Positions 47,862 to 56,676 of a stretch of 64,000 bases of DNA are shown here, piece by piece. The notes beneath the pieces were generated by a model. The model was not told the DNA's origin. It made no database searches and was given only the letters and a program-made list of their open reading frames with translations. Origin of the DNA: DATATJ01 sp963789075 (lineage in GTDB: Bacteria > Acidobacteriota > Vicinamibacteria > Vicinamibacterales > CAVVIG01); contig CAWBJQ010000011.1 of the NCBI GenBank assembly GCA_963789075.1, forward strand, positions 124,001-188,000, in the 5' to 3' direction. Numbering within the stretch: position 1 is the stretch's first letter; each line of letters starts with the position of its first letter. The translations under genes and the position numbers were made by a program.

Positions 47862-50182
47862 TCAACGACGCCGGCCGCCACCGGATCGGGCCTGGCCCCC
47901 GCCTCCGCCGCTCGGCCGATAGCTGGAGGTACGCGTTGCGGTGCCGCTGCTCACACGGCTCGCGTCGCTCGTGCGCTGCGCGCCTTGCGCGCGCGCCGCC
48001 GAATCGGCATTCAGCTGTCCTGCCGTCGGGCTCGCACCGGCGTTGCTTCGCGCCTGCGCGCCGGCCTGCTCGCGCTGCTGCGTTGTGGGCTTCTGCGCGT
48101 TGTTCCAGCCGCCGTTCTCGTACTTCTGATAGCCGCCGCCCTGGTCCTTCTTGTAGACGTTGCCGTCGTGACCGGCGTAGAGATCGCCGCTGTTCGCCCC
48201 GACCGTGGTGCGTTGCCGCCGCGCCGGTTCGGCTCACCGCCGAACCCTGACTCGTCTCGCGTCCTTCGCTTCGTCACGCCGGTGGCGTTGTTCGTGGTGC
48301 GCGCGGTGGCCGCCCACTGATCGCCGCGCTGGACGGCGCTCGTTCCCCAGCTGCCGTAGGCGTTGGCGCCCTGCCGCGTCGCGCCGTAGGCGCCGGTCCG
48401 CGGGTTGTAGGCCTGCGCCCGCGCCGCGCGCGCCGTACGGACCGTAGGCCACGGCGCCGCGCGAGTACGTGCCTGTCCTCGGGTTGTAGCGCGACGCCAT
48501 GCCGGCTCCGCCGTACGGTCCGTAGGCCGCCACACCGCGCGTGTAGGCGCCGGTCCACGGGTTGTACGCGGCGCCGTAACCGTAGGTCGGATAGTGACCG
48601 TAGTAGACCGGGTAGCGGGCGCCGTAGTAGACGTACGGCGGGTAGTAGTAGCCCGAGCCCCAGACGACGCAGCCAAAGGCGACCATCGCGCCCATGTACG
48701 CCGCCGTCGGCCGCATACGAGACGGTGTCCGCGGTGGAGCTCTGCGACGGTCACGTAGGTGACGCTCGACGCCGGCGAGCTGACCGGGATTTCGTAAATG
48801 GCCTTCGGCACGTCAGACGTCACTTCCCACGGACCGGACGCGCTCTTCGACATGAACCAGACGCCCTGAAAGCACATGTAGTACAGGTCGCCGACCTTGA
48901 TGATGTCCTTGTCGGTATTGACCGCGCGCGCCACCGTCGTCTTTTCGATCGGCGCAAACTGCGGCGTCGCCCTGATACACGACGTCCGGCGCCTTGATGT
49001 CTTTCCTGTTGACCGTCGCCGTCTGCGGCACTTGCGCGAGCAGGACGGCTTCGGCGGCTTGTCGGCGTGCCGGGTACCGACGCCAGCACGCGCGAGCGCG
49101 GATGCTCGACCGGAATCTTCTTGAAATCGCGCCGGCAAGGCGAGCGACGCGAAGGTCCACGGTCCGGTGAATGCGGGCGCCGAGAACCACCGGCCGGCCA
49201 CCAGGTAGTAGATCAGGCCATTCTTGCCGGCGCGGAACACGTCGCTCTCGGTGTTGTTGACCCAGAGCAGACCGGTCCGTCGACGGCCAGGTAGCTCGGC
49301 TCGCCTCGCAGCAGCAATCATCTCCGCCGGCTTCAGTGCTGACGAACACGTTCGACGCCTTCGCCTGTCGTCAATCGGTGTCCCGGTAGCGCCGCCTTCA
49401 CGTCTTTCCAGTTCTCGTCGGCCGGCAGCTTCTTGAAACTGTCGGGCAGCGTGCCGGCGGGCGTCCACGGGCCTTGGATCGACGGGGCCGTCATCCAGCC
49501 GTGGTCGATCCGAAGAAAGAACGCCTTGGTGACGGCGTGCTCGAAGAGATCCCAGTTCGTGTTGACGGCAAACTTCAGATCGTTCCCGTCGATCGGGCTC
49601 CAGATCGGATCGCCGTCGAAGATCACGAGCACCGCGGGCTTGGCACTGTAGAAGATGACCGGCGGATCGGCCTTCACGCCTTCGATGTTGCGTCGGGATG
49701 ATCTGGCTGGCGTCGACGTTGGCCAGGACGCGATCGAGCGCGATGACGCGATCCTCGCGCGGCACCGCCTGGCTGATCTCGCTCACCACCGATCTTGAGC
49801 TCATCCTTCGGGAGGGTCGAGAAGTTGGCCTCGGCGATGGTGAAGTCCGAGAAATTCACCAGCCGTTCCGCCACCGCCACGCTGGGTGTCAGCCTCGATC
49901 TTGATCGTGCCGAGCGCCGGCTTGGTCGCGCCTCTGGCTGTGTACGAGACGGCTGCATACCCCGTCATGTGCTTCTGGTTCGACCCAGCTGGCGATCTGC
50001 GGCTGGTAGAGCACCACCTTCGCGCCCGACGCAGTCGTGTAGGCGCGCGGCCAGCCGCCATCGACCGTTTGGGCCGCCGCGGGAGCGGAGGTCTTCGCGG
50101 GTTGCTGTCCCCGCAACAACTCGCCGGACACGAGGATGAGGCTGAGGACGGCGGCGAGGGCCGACTTGAAGCTGCGAGGCAT
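47862..50182 (-). CDS. Exported repeat protein with NPxTGxY motifs, frameshifted
   Basis: About 770 residues with around ten shifts. Signal peptide FKSALAAVLSLILVSGELLR; middle repeats of the form GRWFSAPAFTGPWTFA, GVWFMSKSASGPWEVTSDV and DHGWMTAPSIQGPWTPAG; then a Gly/Tyr-rich tail with NPWTGAY, NPRTGTYSRG and NPRTGAYG, alternating with AAYGPYG. It ends in an SGGGRRR-like Arg/Gly stretch. Probably envelope-associated; no enzyme motif. An ATGC-N7-GCAT operator lies 34 bases before the start. Confidence 0.72.
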
Positions 50183-50216
50183 TTCTCAATCGTACGAAGA
50201 GTGCCCCGGTCCGACT

Positions 50217-50231
50217 ATGCGATTTCGGCAT
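50217..50231 (-). promoter_or_regulatory. ATGC-N7-GCAT operator, site 1
   Basis: On the minus strand ATGCCGAAATCGCAT, followed by AG. 34 bases upstream of the NPxTGxY protein start. One of four sites between 50 and 55 kb. Confidence 0.55.
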
Positions 50232-50301
50232 CTGGCCCGCGCGTGCGGAAACCGCATAGATCCCGCGCCGCAAGGCGCCTACCCACAGCAGTCGGCCTGC
50301 G

Positions 50302-51123
50302 CTACGAAGGTCCGGCCGCGTGCACGAACACCGCCGACTCGCCGCGCCTGGCCACGAGCGCGGCGATGATGGTCTTCATGGCGTCGCGCCGCCGCAGCAG
50401 CCAGTCGATCTCGGCGGCCGAGAGCCACGAGCCGAGAGCCGCGGCCAGGCTTTCTCCATCCAGTGCCTGTATGCGGCTCCAGAGATCGTGGTCGATTTGT
50501 GTCATCTCGTGCGTCATTTTCTGGGTGGAAGTGAACGCGCCGGAGTGATCGATCAGGACGATGTTCCACTCGGGATCGACGAGCCAGTGGCCGGGATTGG
50601 GATCGATGTTCGCGATCAGGTTGTCGATCATCTTCGCTCGGATGATCTGCTGATTCCAGCGATCGAGTTGCACCGGCGGCGGGTGCGGCATACCGCCAAG
50701 CTGCTTGAAGCTTTTCGTCGGCGAGGCCCACATGACGGCCGCCCCGACTTCCCCGTCCAGCTTCCGTTCGACCGCGGGCGGAAACATGTCGAGCGCCAGG
50801 AGCTTGTCCAACTCGTAGGCGGCGACCTCCGACCTGTAGCTTTCCCAGTACCCGTCGTAACGACCCGGCCTGATCGGCTTCCATGCGAAGCTATCGAGCA
50901 GCCCGCCCGGAGCCGTATACGCACGCTTGGGACTGGTGATGCCGACGCCAATCTGGTCTATCTTCACGACATCGGCGGTGCGCAGGTACTCCTCGATGGC
51001 GCGCCGCTGTTCGGTCCAGATCTTGGCGCCGGGTGAAGCCGGCGCCTGGGAACGCAGGCGCGGCAGCGCGCTGGCGAACCCCACGAACGCCAGCAGGAGC
51101 GCGAGGAGATATCGCCGATTCAT
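50302..51123 (-). CDS. Exported FAM20C/HipA-like kinase-fold protein
   Basis: Intact, 273 residues. Signal peptide RYLLALLLAFVGFASALPRL. The core has YRSEVAAYELDKLLALDMFP, a substrate/ATP-side strand GAAVMW, then AKMIDNLIANIDPNPGHWLV and EWNIVLIDHSGAF. This matches the catalytic loop (N-x-D...N/H) and the metal-binding Asp (IDHS) of the FAM20C/VLK and HipA branch of kinases. The usual RH after the catalytic Asp is PN here. If active, it would phosphorylate in the periplasm or outside the cell. Substrate unknown; not adjacent to obvious partners. Confidence 0.75.
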   Translation of the reverse strand: MNRRYLLALLLAFVGFASALPRLRSQAPASPGAKIWTEQRRAIEEYLRTADVVKIDQIGVGITSPKRAYTAPGGLLDSFAWKPIRPGRYDGYWESYRSEVAAYELDKLLALDMFPPAVERKLDGEVGAAVMWASPTKSFKQLGGMPHPPPVQLDRWNQQIIRAKMIDNLIANIDPNPGHWLVDPEWNIVLIDHSGAFTSTQKMTHEMTQIDHDLWSRIQALDGESLAAALGSWLSAAEIDWLLRRRDAMKTIIAALVARRGESAVFVHAAGPS

Positions 51124-51132
51124 TGCACGCCC

Positions 51133-51900
51133 TCAGGGCAGCACGTCGACCGCCGCCGTCAACTGAAACTGGAGGCGCGTTTCGGCGGGGAGCTTCAGAT
51201 GCTCCGTGCCCTGGCTGGCGACCACGGCGCCGCCGGCCCCACCGACTGCGGCGCCGATGGCCGCGCCCGTTCCGCCACCCGCGATCCCTCCGACGACGGC
51301 GCCCAGTCCGGCTCCGCCCAAGACCTTGCGGCCCGTTTTCTTTCCTTCGCCAGCGCCTTTCGACTCGACGTGCGCGGTGACAATCTCGTACTTTCGACCG
51401 CCAAACGAGAATGAGTTCGCTTTCAGCGTGAGCTTGTCCGCCCCTTTCATGGCACCGGCCTGTTCAACCTTCACCGCCTGAAGCGCGACCACCGTGCCGC
51501 GCGGAACGATCACACGCCCTTCAATCATGACCGGATCGTCGAGCACCGACTTGAACGTCATCCCGGACTGCGCGGCGTCGACGTCAATCGCCTCGGTGAG
51601 GAGGACATTGAGCATCGTCATTGCGGGCACCGTCACCGGCACCGGCGCCTTCGATGGGTCTGGCGCGGGGGCCGGCGCGGCTTTGCGCGGCGTGAACTCC
51701 AGCGCGCTGACGTCGTCAACCGGGAATTGCGCGATCGACCCGTTCGCGAGAAGCACCCGCACCATCTTGACGTCGGCGCTCACGAATTCGCCGTTCACCA
51801 CCTGACCCGACCGGAGCCTCACGCGATCCGCATGGAGCGTCGTACCGGCAATGGCGAGGATCGCGCCGAGAACCGACATCCACGAAGCCTGTGTGTTCAT
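51133..51900 (-). CDS. Exported glycine-zipper protein of unknown function
   Basis: Intact, 255 residues. Signal peptide, then an LRSGQVVNGEFVSADVKMVR and VRVLLANGSIAQFPVDDVSA beta domain, a Pro/Ala linker, a domain with IEGRVIVPRGTVVALQAVKV, and a C-terminal glycine zipper (GAVVGGIAGGGTGAAIGAAV) ending in a beta strand (RLQFQLTAAVDV). The zipper would insert in or span a membrane. GGAAAG lies before the ATG. Confidence 0.85.
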   Translation of the reverse strand: MNTQASWMSVLGAILAIAGTTLHADRVRLRSGQVVNGEFVSADVKMVRVLLANGSIAQFPVDDVSALEFTPRKAAPAPAPDPSKAPVPVTVPAMTMLNVLLTEAIDVDAAQSGMTFKSVLDDPVMIEGRVIVPRGTVVALQAVKVEQAGAMKGADKLTLKANSFSFGGRKYEIVTAHVESKGAGEGKKTGRKVLGGAGLGAVVGGIAGGGTGAAIGAAVGGAGGAVVASQGTEHLKLPAETRLQFQLTAAVDVLP

Positions 51901-51925
51901 CGTCGTCTTTCCCTGATCTGCCGCG

Positions 51926-51994
51926 TTACTTGACGACCGGCAGCGTCGTCAGCACCAGGGCGAGCCTCACCGTCAAGCGTCTCGCGTGACTCAT
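51926..51994 (-). CDS. 22-residue hydrophobic small protein
   Basis: MSHARRLTVRLALVLTTLPV plus two residues, with a strong TAAGGAG Shine-Dalgarno seven bases before the ATG. It looks like a bare signal peptide or membrane microprotein. It sits 26 bases upstream of the glycine-zipper gene on the same strand. It may be a real small protein, a translational leader, or what remains of a deleted gene. Confidence 0.45.
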   Translation of the reverse strand: MSHARRLTVRLALVLTTLPVVK

Positions 51995-52058
51995 GCTGGT
52001 GCTCCTTACGTCCGCTCGCCCGGGTCCGTCCAGGTTCAGCGCTTCGTCGAAGCGATTC

Positions 52059-52619
52059 TCACTTGCTGCCGGGCGCGGGCGGGAACTTCTTGAACATGTC
52101 CTTGGTGGCGTTCGCGATCTTCTTCTGGTTCTTGTCGGCCTTGTCCGATAGTTCATCGGCGCCGATGCCGCGCCAGATCAGGTTCTTCGTCTTGGCGTCG
52201 AAGATGTCGACGACCATCGTGCCGACGGTGAACTCGTTGACGGTGGTCGTGCTCGTCCCCATTCCCATCCCGCCGTAGTGATACCCGCCGTAGCCGCCGC
52301 CGCCGCTGTAGAACGAGCTCAGACTCTTCTTCTCCTCGGTGGTGCCGTGGATCACGACCCGCGCGTCCGCCGAGGCCGCATCAACCTTCTGCCACCCCTT
52401 GGCGACGAGTGTCTTCTCGACCTCCTCGAGAGCGCGCTGCTCTCCGAAGGGGCTCCCCCACTTCGTCGCGACGTCGATCGCGAAGGTCTTGTACTTGGCA
52501 AAGTCGGCCGACTTATCCCAGTCGACTTTCACGTCCTGCGCCGCCGCGGTGGCCGCGATCGCGACCACGAGCCCCAGACCCCATAACACGCCGCCGACGA
52601 TTCCCTGCGAAGTCTTCAT
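52059..52619 (-). CDS. DUF4136 domain exported protein
   Basis: Intact, 186 residues. Signal peptide (GIVGGVLWGLGLVVAIAATA), then the DUF4136 pattern: DVKVDWDKSADFAKYKTFAI, ALEEVEKTLVAKGWQKVDAA, VVIHGTTEEKKSLSSFYSGG, and VVDIFDAKTKNLIWRGIGAD with ATKDMFKKFPP at the end. A Gly/Tyr loop interrupts the domain. ATG at 52619 is chosen since AAAGGA lies just upstream. Function of the family is unknown. Confidence 0.88.
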   Translation of the reverse strand: MKTSQGIVGGVLWGLGLVVAIAATAAAQDVKVDWDKSADFAKYKTFAIDVATKWGSPFGEQRALEEVEKTLVAKGWQKVDAASADARVVIHGTTEEKKSLSSFYSGGGGYGGYHYGGMGMGTSTTTVNEFTVGTMVVDIFDAKTKNLIWRGIGADELSDKADKNQKKIANATKDMFKKFPPAPGSK

Positions 52620-52708
52620 GTCCGTTCCTTTCATCGATGGTGATGGGTTGCCAATGTCAGGACTGCAGCTTCATGCGAAGAGTCTAGGAAGAACCTCCCC
52701 GGAGTGCT

Positions 52709-52723
52709 ATGCAGTTTCGGCAT
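52709..52723 (-). promoter_or_regulatory. ATGC-N7-GCAT operator, site 2
   Basis: On the minus strand ATGCCGAAACTGCAT, followed by AG. 90 bases upstream of the DUF4136 gene and touching the stop of the preceding membrane protein gene. Confidence 0.55.
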
Positions 52724-53898
52724 CAGAGGAGCACCTTGATCAGCCGCGTCACCAGCTCCTCGAGCGAAAACACCGTCAGCATCAACGGCAGGAGCGGGGC
52801 GGCCGCGGCACCGGCCAGGCGCGTGATGTCCTCCACGCCGAACGGCACGAGGCGCATCTCCCTCACCACCGCATAGCTGTTTCCGAGGTCGGCCAGCGAC
52901 TGAATGTCCGAGGTGCCGAGCAGTTCGTTGACGTCGGGGGCGCCGCCCCGGATCCACTTCTCCTCGAACCCGAACACGTAGCGATTCGCCAGCCACGCGT
53001 ACTCGGCGGCGCCCTTCCGCTTCGCACGCGACAGCTGCGGGGCGAACATCGTGAGCGGCCCGAGCACGAAGAGCACGAAGAAGCCGATGAGGCCGGCGGC
53101 GTCCATCTTGAAGGACGTGAGGGTCCGTCCTTCGTACAGGACCCGGTTGGCGATCATGCCTGCCAGCAACGCGCCCTGGGCAAAGAGCAGCGGCCCGAAC
53201 GCGTAGGTGCTCCGGCCCAGGAAGCCAATCCCGCCGGCCCGATCGGGATGCGCAGCCGTCAGATGCAGGTTCAGCCGTGATACCCGCCACAGCAGCCAGA
53301 ACCAGAGCCCGACGCGCATGTACCAGCGGAGCAGGATGAACTGAAACATCGGAATGCTGACGAACGCGTACCAGTGCCCGGCCCAGGTGTACTGGGCGCC
53401 CGTCCCGTCCGGCGCCGCATACCACGTGGGCGTGCTCAGCGCGATTTGGCTTCGCCAGACCCAGAGCCCGAGTGTGTAGGACAGAATCACCAGCCCGATC
53501 TCGATGGCCACTGAATTGCGCACGCGCAGCGCCGAATCGATCGCCGCGTTGAAGGCTGGCATGTCTTCAGTCGTGACGATCCGCCGCTCCACGAACCGCC
53601 GCAGCACGGGTGTGATGCGCTGATGGACGACCAACTCGGCGGCGATGAGCACCGGCAACGCAATCAGGAACCGAACGTGCACCTCGATGTCGTGTAGGAA
53701 CGGGATTGCGATCCCTCCAAGCGCGCGGCCATCGAGCACGGACAAGCACAAGAGCGGCAACCAGGCGACCAGGGAGATTGCCAGGATCCGCCGGCGCAGG
53801 AGCTCGAGGTTATCCGAGGCGAGACTGGATCGCCTGTATAGCTGATAGAGGGGGCCACCGAGGAAGAGAGAGAAATCTGGTGTCTCGGGAGGGTTCAC
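52723..53898 (-). CDS. Multi-pass membrane protein of unknown function
   Basis: Intact, about 391 residues. Around six membrane helices, e.g. ILAISLVAWLPLLCLSVLDG, FLIALPVLIAAELVVH, SVAIEIGLVILSYTLGLWVW and GLIGFFVLFVLGPLTMFA, with a cytosolic C-terminal stretch (DVNELLGTSDIQSLADLGNS). GTG at 53898 is preferred over TTG at 53928, because it places the operator 35 bases upstream as at the other site. No known transporter motif. Confidence 0.82.
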   Translation of the reverse strand: MNPPETPDFSLFLGGPLYQLYRRSSLASDNLELLRRRILAISLVAWLPLLCLSVLDGRALGGIAIPFLHDIEVHVRFLIALPVLIAAELVVHQRITPVLRRFVERRIVTTEDMPAFNAAIDSALRVRNSVAIEIGLVILSYTLGLWVWRSQIALSTPTWYAAPDGTGAQYTWAGHWYAFVSIPMFQFILLRWYMRVGLWFWLLWRVSRLNLHLTAAHPDRAGGIGFLGRSTYAFGPLLFAQGALLAGMIANRVLYEGRTLTSFKMDAAGLIGFFVLFVLGPLTMFAPQLSRAKRKGAAEYAWLANRYVFGFEEKWIRGGAPDVNELLGTSDIQSLADLGNSYAVVREMRLVPFGVEDITRLAGAAAAPLLPLMLTVFSLEELVTRLIKVLL

Positions 53899-53933
53899 GC
53901 GCGGATGGTAGACAACCAGCCCGCGCAACCGCT

Positions 53934-53948
53934 ATGCAGTTCCGGCAG
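53934..53948 (-). promoter_or_regulatory. ATGC-N7-GCAT operator, site 3 (one mismatch)
   Basis: On the minus strand CTGCCGGAACTGCAT, followed by AG; one half-site base differs from consensus. 35 bases upstream of the membrane protein GTG, the same distance as site 1 from its gene. Confidence 0.5.
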
Positions 53949-53982
53949 CCCTTCACCTCGAAAAATAGATCCCGAATCGGTC

Positions 53983-54612
53983 CTAGATGATGTGGTGGGT
54001 GATCGCGAACTGAATCAGCTCGGCGCTCGACCGGATGTTGAGCTGCTCCATCATCCGGTATTTGTGAAACGCCACCGTACGCGGCGTGACATTCAACAGC
54101 GCGGCCACCTGCTTCATCGAATGGCCCTCGGCGAGCAACTGCAGCACTTCGCGCTGCCGCGGCGTCAGGTCGTGCGACGGCTTCCGATTGGCCGCGTCCA
54201 TGAACGACCCGACCAGCCCCCCAGTCACGAGCGGCGTCACGTACGACCGCCCCTTCATCACCTCGCGGATCGCGAGGAGCAGCTCGGAGGCTGCGGACCG
54301 CTTCAGCAGGTAGGCGGACGCGCCGGCGCGAAACGCCTCGGCGGCCAGGTCCGGGTCTTCGTTCATGGTGACGAAGACCAGTTTGACGCTCTTCCGAAGC
54401 TGCTTGATTTGACGCCCGGCATCGAGACCGTTCAAGAGCGGCATCGCGATATCGAGGACGACGATGTCCGGTTTCAGCCGCTGCGCTTCGACGACGAGCG
54501 ACCGCCCGTCGGACGCGGTGCCGACGATCTCGCATTCGGGCGACAGCAGCTTCTCGAACGCGCCGAGAAGGAGATTGTGATCGTCCGCCAGCAGGACACG
54601 AGGACCGGCCAT
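53983..54612 (-). CDS. NarL/FixJ-family response regulator
   Basis: Intact, 209 residues. Receiver: VLLADDHNLLLGAFEKLLS, phosphoacceptor Asp in DIVVLDIAMPLLNGLDAGRQ (about residue 54), VTMNED, ASAYLLKRSAASELL. C-terminal LuxR helix-turn-helix: LTPRQREVLQLLAEGHSMKQ and ALLNVTPRTVAFHKYRMMEQ. No histidine kinase is adjacent. An operator-like palindrome lies 110 bases upstream of its own start and before two neighbouring genes, so it is the leading candidate regulator of that set. Confidence 0.93.
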   Translation of the reverse strand: MAGPRVLLADDHNLLLGAFEKLLSPECEIVGTASDGRSLVVEAQRLKPDIVVLDIAMPLLNGLDAGRQIKQLRKSVKLVFVTMNEDPDLAAEAFRAGASAYLLKRSAASELLLAIREVMKGRSYVTPLVTGGLVGSFMDAANRKPSHDLTPRQREVLQLLAEGHSMKQVAALLNVTPRTVAFHKYRMMEQLNIRSSAELIQFAITHHII

Positions 54613-54722
54613 GTCGTTAGGGGGATTCTAAACCGAGCCTCTTGTATACGTAGCGGCTCATTGTGCTGGGCCGCCAGTTGCCGCATCAGGCGAACAGTAA
54701 CGGGTTGCGGAATCTGCCGGCT

Positions 54723-54737
54723 ATGCAGATTCGGCAT
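54723..54737 (-). promoter_or_regulatory. ATGC-N7-GCAT operator, site 4
   Basis: On the minus strand ATGCCGAATCTGCAT, followed by AG. In the 229-base divergent spacer between the NarL-type regulator and the AraC-type gene, 110 bases from either start. Confidence 0.55.
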
Positions 54738-54841
54738 GACGATCCGATTGCAAGGAACTCACCGCCTCTGTCAGTTTTTCCCTGTAACTTCTGCCACTTC
54801 CCGCAGTTTTCTGCGGCTCTGGAGCCGGTTAAGTTGGCGAC

Positions 54842-55240
54842 ATGGCTTCAGCAATTATCAGTCACAGTTCACAACCGATCGCTTCACGGCGCCAGGTGGT
54901 CGAGCGCGCCGAAGCGTTCCTGAACGCTCGCATCGGCGAGTCGGTCTCCATCGCTCAACTCTGTCGGGTCGCCGGCGTGAGCGAGCGAAGCCTGCGCAAC
55001 GCGTTCTACGACGTGCGGGGTATGAGCCCCAAGCGCTGCGCCGTGCGCGCACGGCTCGCCGAAGTCCGGCGCGCCCTGAGCGGTGCCAGCGGCACGCGCG
55101 GGGCGGTCACAACCATTGCGACCGATTACGGGTTCTTCGAGCTCGGGCGCTTCGCGAGCACTTACAAGGCGATGTTTGGAGAGTCTCCTTCGGCAACACT
55201 GCGCGGCCACGGCGGCCGCCAGGCGGGCGCCGCGTCGTAG
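54842..55240 (+). CDS. AraC-type helix-turn-helix protein
   Basis: Intact, 132 residues. Only the DNA-binding module of the AraC family: SVSIAQLCRVAGVSERSLRN, FYDVRGMSPKRCAVRARLAE and ATDYGFFELGRFASTYKAMF, GESPSATLR. The ligand-sensing domain is missing, so either constitutive or a partner of another sensor. Divergent from the NarL-type regulator and convergent with the carrier gene. Confidence 0.9.
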   Translation: MASAIISHSSQPIASRRQVVERAEAFLNARIGESVSIAQLCRVAGVSERSLRNAFYDVRGMSPKRCAVRARLAEVRRALSGASGTRGAVTTIATDYGFFELGRFASTYKAMFGESPSATLRGHGGRQAGAAS

Positions 55241-55252
55241 CCGCTACTCGTC

Positions 55253-56660
55253 CTATCGGGCGCCGACCCGGAGCGATCCGCGGTCCGGTGATCGCCTGTG
55301 CGCGGAGCCTCCGGCGTGCTGCGAGGGCGGTCTGGCGGCTTGCGCGAGCGACACGTTCAACATCGCGACGACTGCCAGCCAGAGTCCCGTCAGCGCAACG
55401 TTCAGCGCCGCAAACGAGGGAACGGCGAACGCCAGCCGCTCGCCTCCAAACACGATCCCCGCCTGAATCACATCGCCGGCGCGCACGAAGAACGAGTCCA
55501 CCGCCTGCTTGGCCTTGTACTTGGACTCGCGACTGGTATTCAGCCACAACGCCTGCTTCGTGGTGTTGCCAAGCGAGTAGTCCAGGCTGTTGTCGGCGAC
55601 CTTGACGAGGCCCATGAGGCGGACCGACGGCGCGCGCAGCATCATCAGGTAGCCGATGAGCGCGACGGTCGGATGCACGAACAGCGACTTGCCGACGCCC
55701 AGGAACCTGAACACGCGGGACACGACGAACAACTGCAGGAGAAGGCCGAGCAGATTGACCGTGCTGAACAAGTCGACTATACAGATCGCCGACGTACTGC
55801 TGGCGCGCAGCCGCGGCCGCAGCACCGACTCCGTACGTCGCATTCGCCTGCTCGACGACGTACCGGCCGAACAGGTATTCGCCGGACGTGTTCACCACGT
55901 TGAGCAGCACCGTGAGCAGCGCGATGAGCATCAGGTAGCGGTCCTTCCGAATCAACGCGAAGCCGCCCGACTTCCCCATCGGCGCGTCGGCCGCGCCCGA
56001 ATCGCCCGCACCGGCCGTGGCACGCCTCCGGCTGACGACCACGGCAAGCAGGGCGCACACCACCAGGGTCGCGCCACCGCCCGCGAGCAGCCGCAGAGGC
56101 CCCATCGATTCCATCAATTGGCCGGCGCGCACCGAACCCAGCCATGCGCCGAGACTGCTGCCCACGCCAATCAACGGGAAGAGCCGCCTGCCCTGCTCCG
56201 GCGTGAACAGGTCGGCCGCCAGCGCCCAGAACTGGGCGATCACCATCGTGTTGAAGATGCCGACCCACAGGAAGTAGACGACGCCGATGCGCATCCCTGC
56301 GCGCTCCGCCAACGCGAACAGCACCACGTGCGACGCAAAGAACAAGGTGACGCCGAGCACGAGGCGCGTGCGGTCGAGCCGCGACACCACCGCGCCGTAC
56401 GCCGGCACGAGGCCCAGCAGCAGGATCGCCTGGCCGGCCGACGAGTAGCTCTTCACCGCCGCTCCGCCTTCGGTCAGGATGAACACCTCGCGCGCGGTCT
56501 TCAGCATGTAATACGCGGCGAGCACGAGCAGCATGATCAGCGTCATCAGCAGCACGCTCCGCTCTTCGCCGGCCCTCACATCGGCAATCGGCGACAGCAG
56601 CCGGCCGAGCGTCGACTTCGGCGGCGGCTGGGATCCGGAAGTCGCCTCGGATTTCGTCAT
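55253..56660 (-). CDS. ATP/ADP-carrier-like (NTT/TLC) membrane transporter, frameshifted
   Basis: About 470 residues, some 12 membrane helices. Start region EERSVLLMTLIMLLVLAAYY and MLKTAREVFILTEGGAAVKS, VYFLWVGIFNTMVIAQFWAL, LFPLIGVGSSLGAWLGS; after shifts near 55840-55780 it continues FVHPTVALIGYLMM, KVADNSLDYSLGNTTKQALW and YKAKQAVDSFFVRAGDV. This is the TLC/NTT superfamily, also found in free-living bacteria without nucleotide exchange. It follows exporter genes on the same strand. Confidence 0.82.
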
Positions 56661-56676
56661 GCGTCCCGGCCTCCAG

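Noticed and set aside
53929..53948. Sigma-54 -24/-12 promoter at the repeated TGCCGAAACTGCATAG motif
   Set aside because: It lacks the GG and GC dinucleotides at the right spacing. The ATGC-N7-GCAT symmetry fits an operator better.
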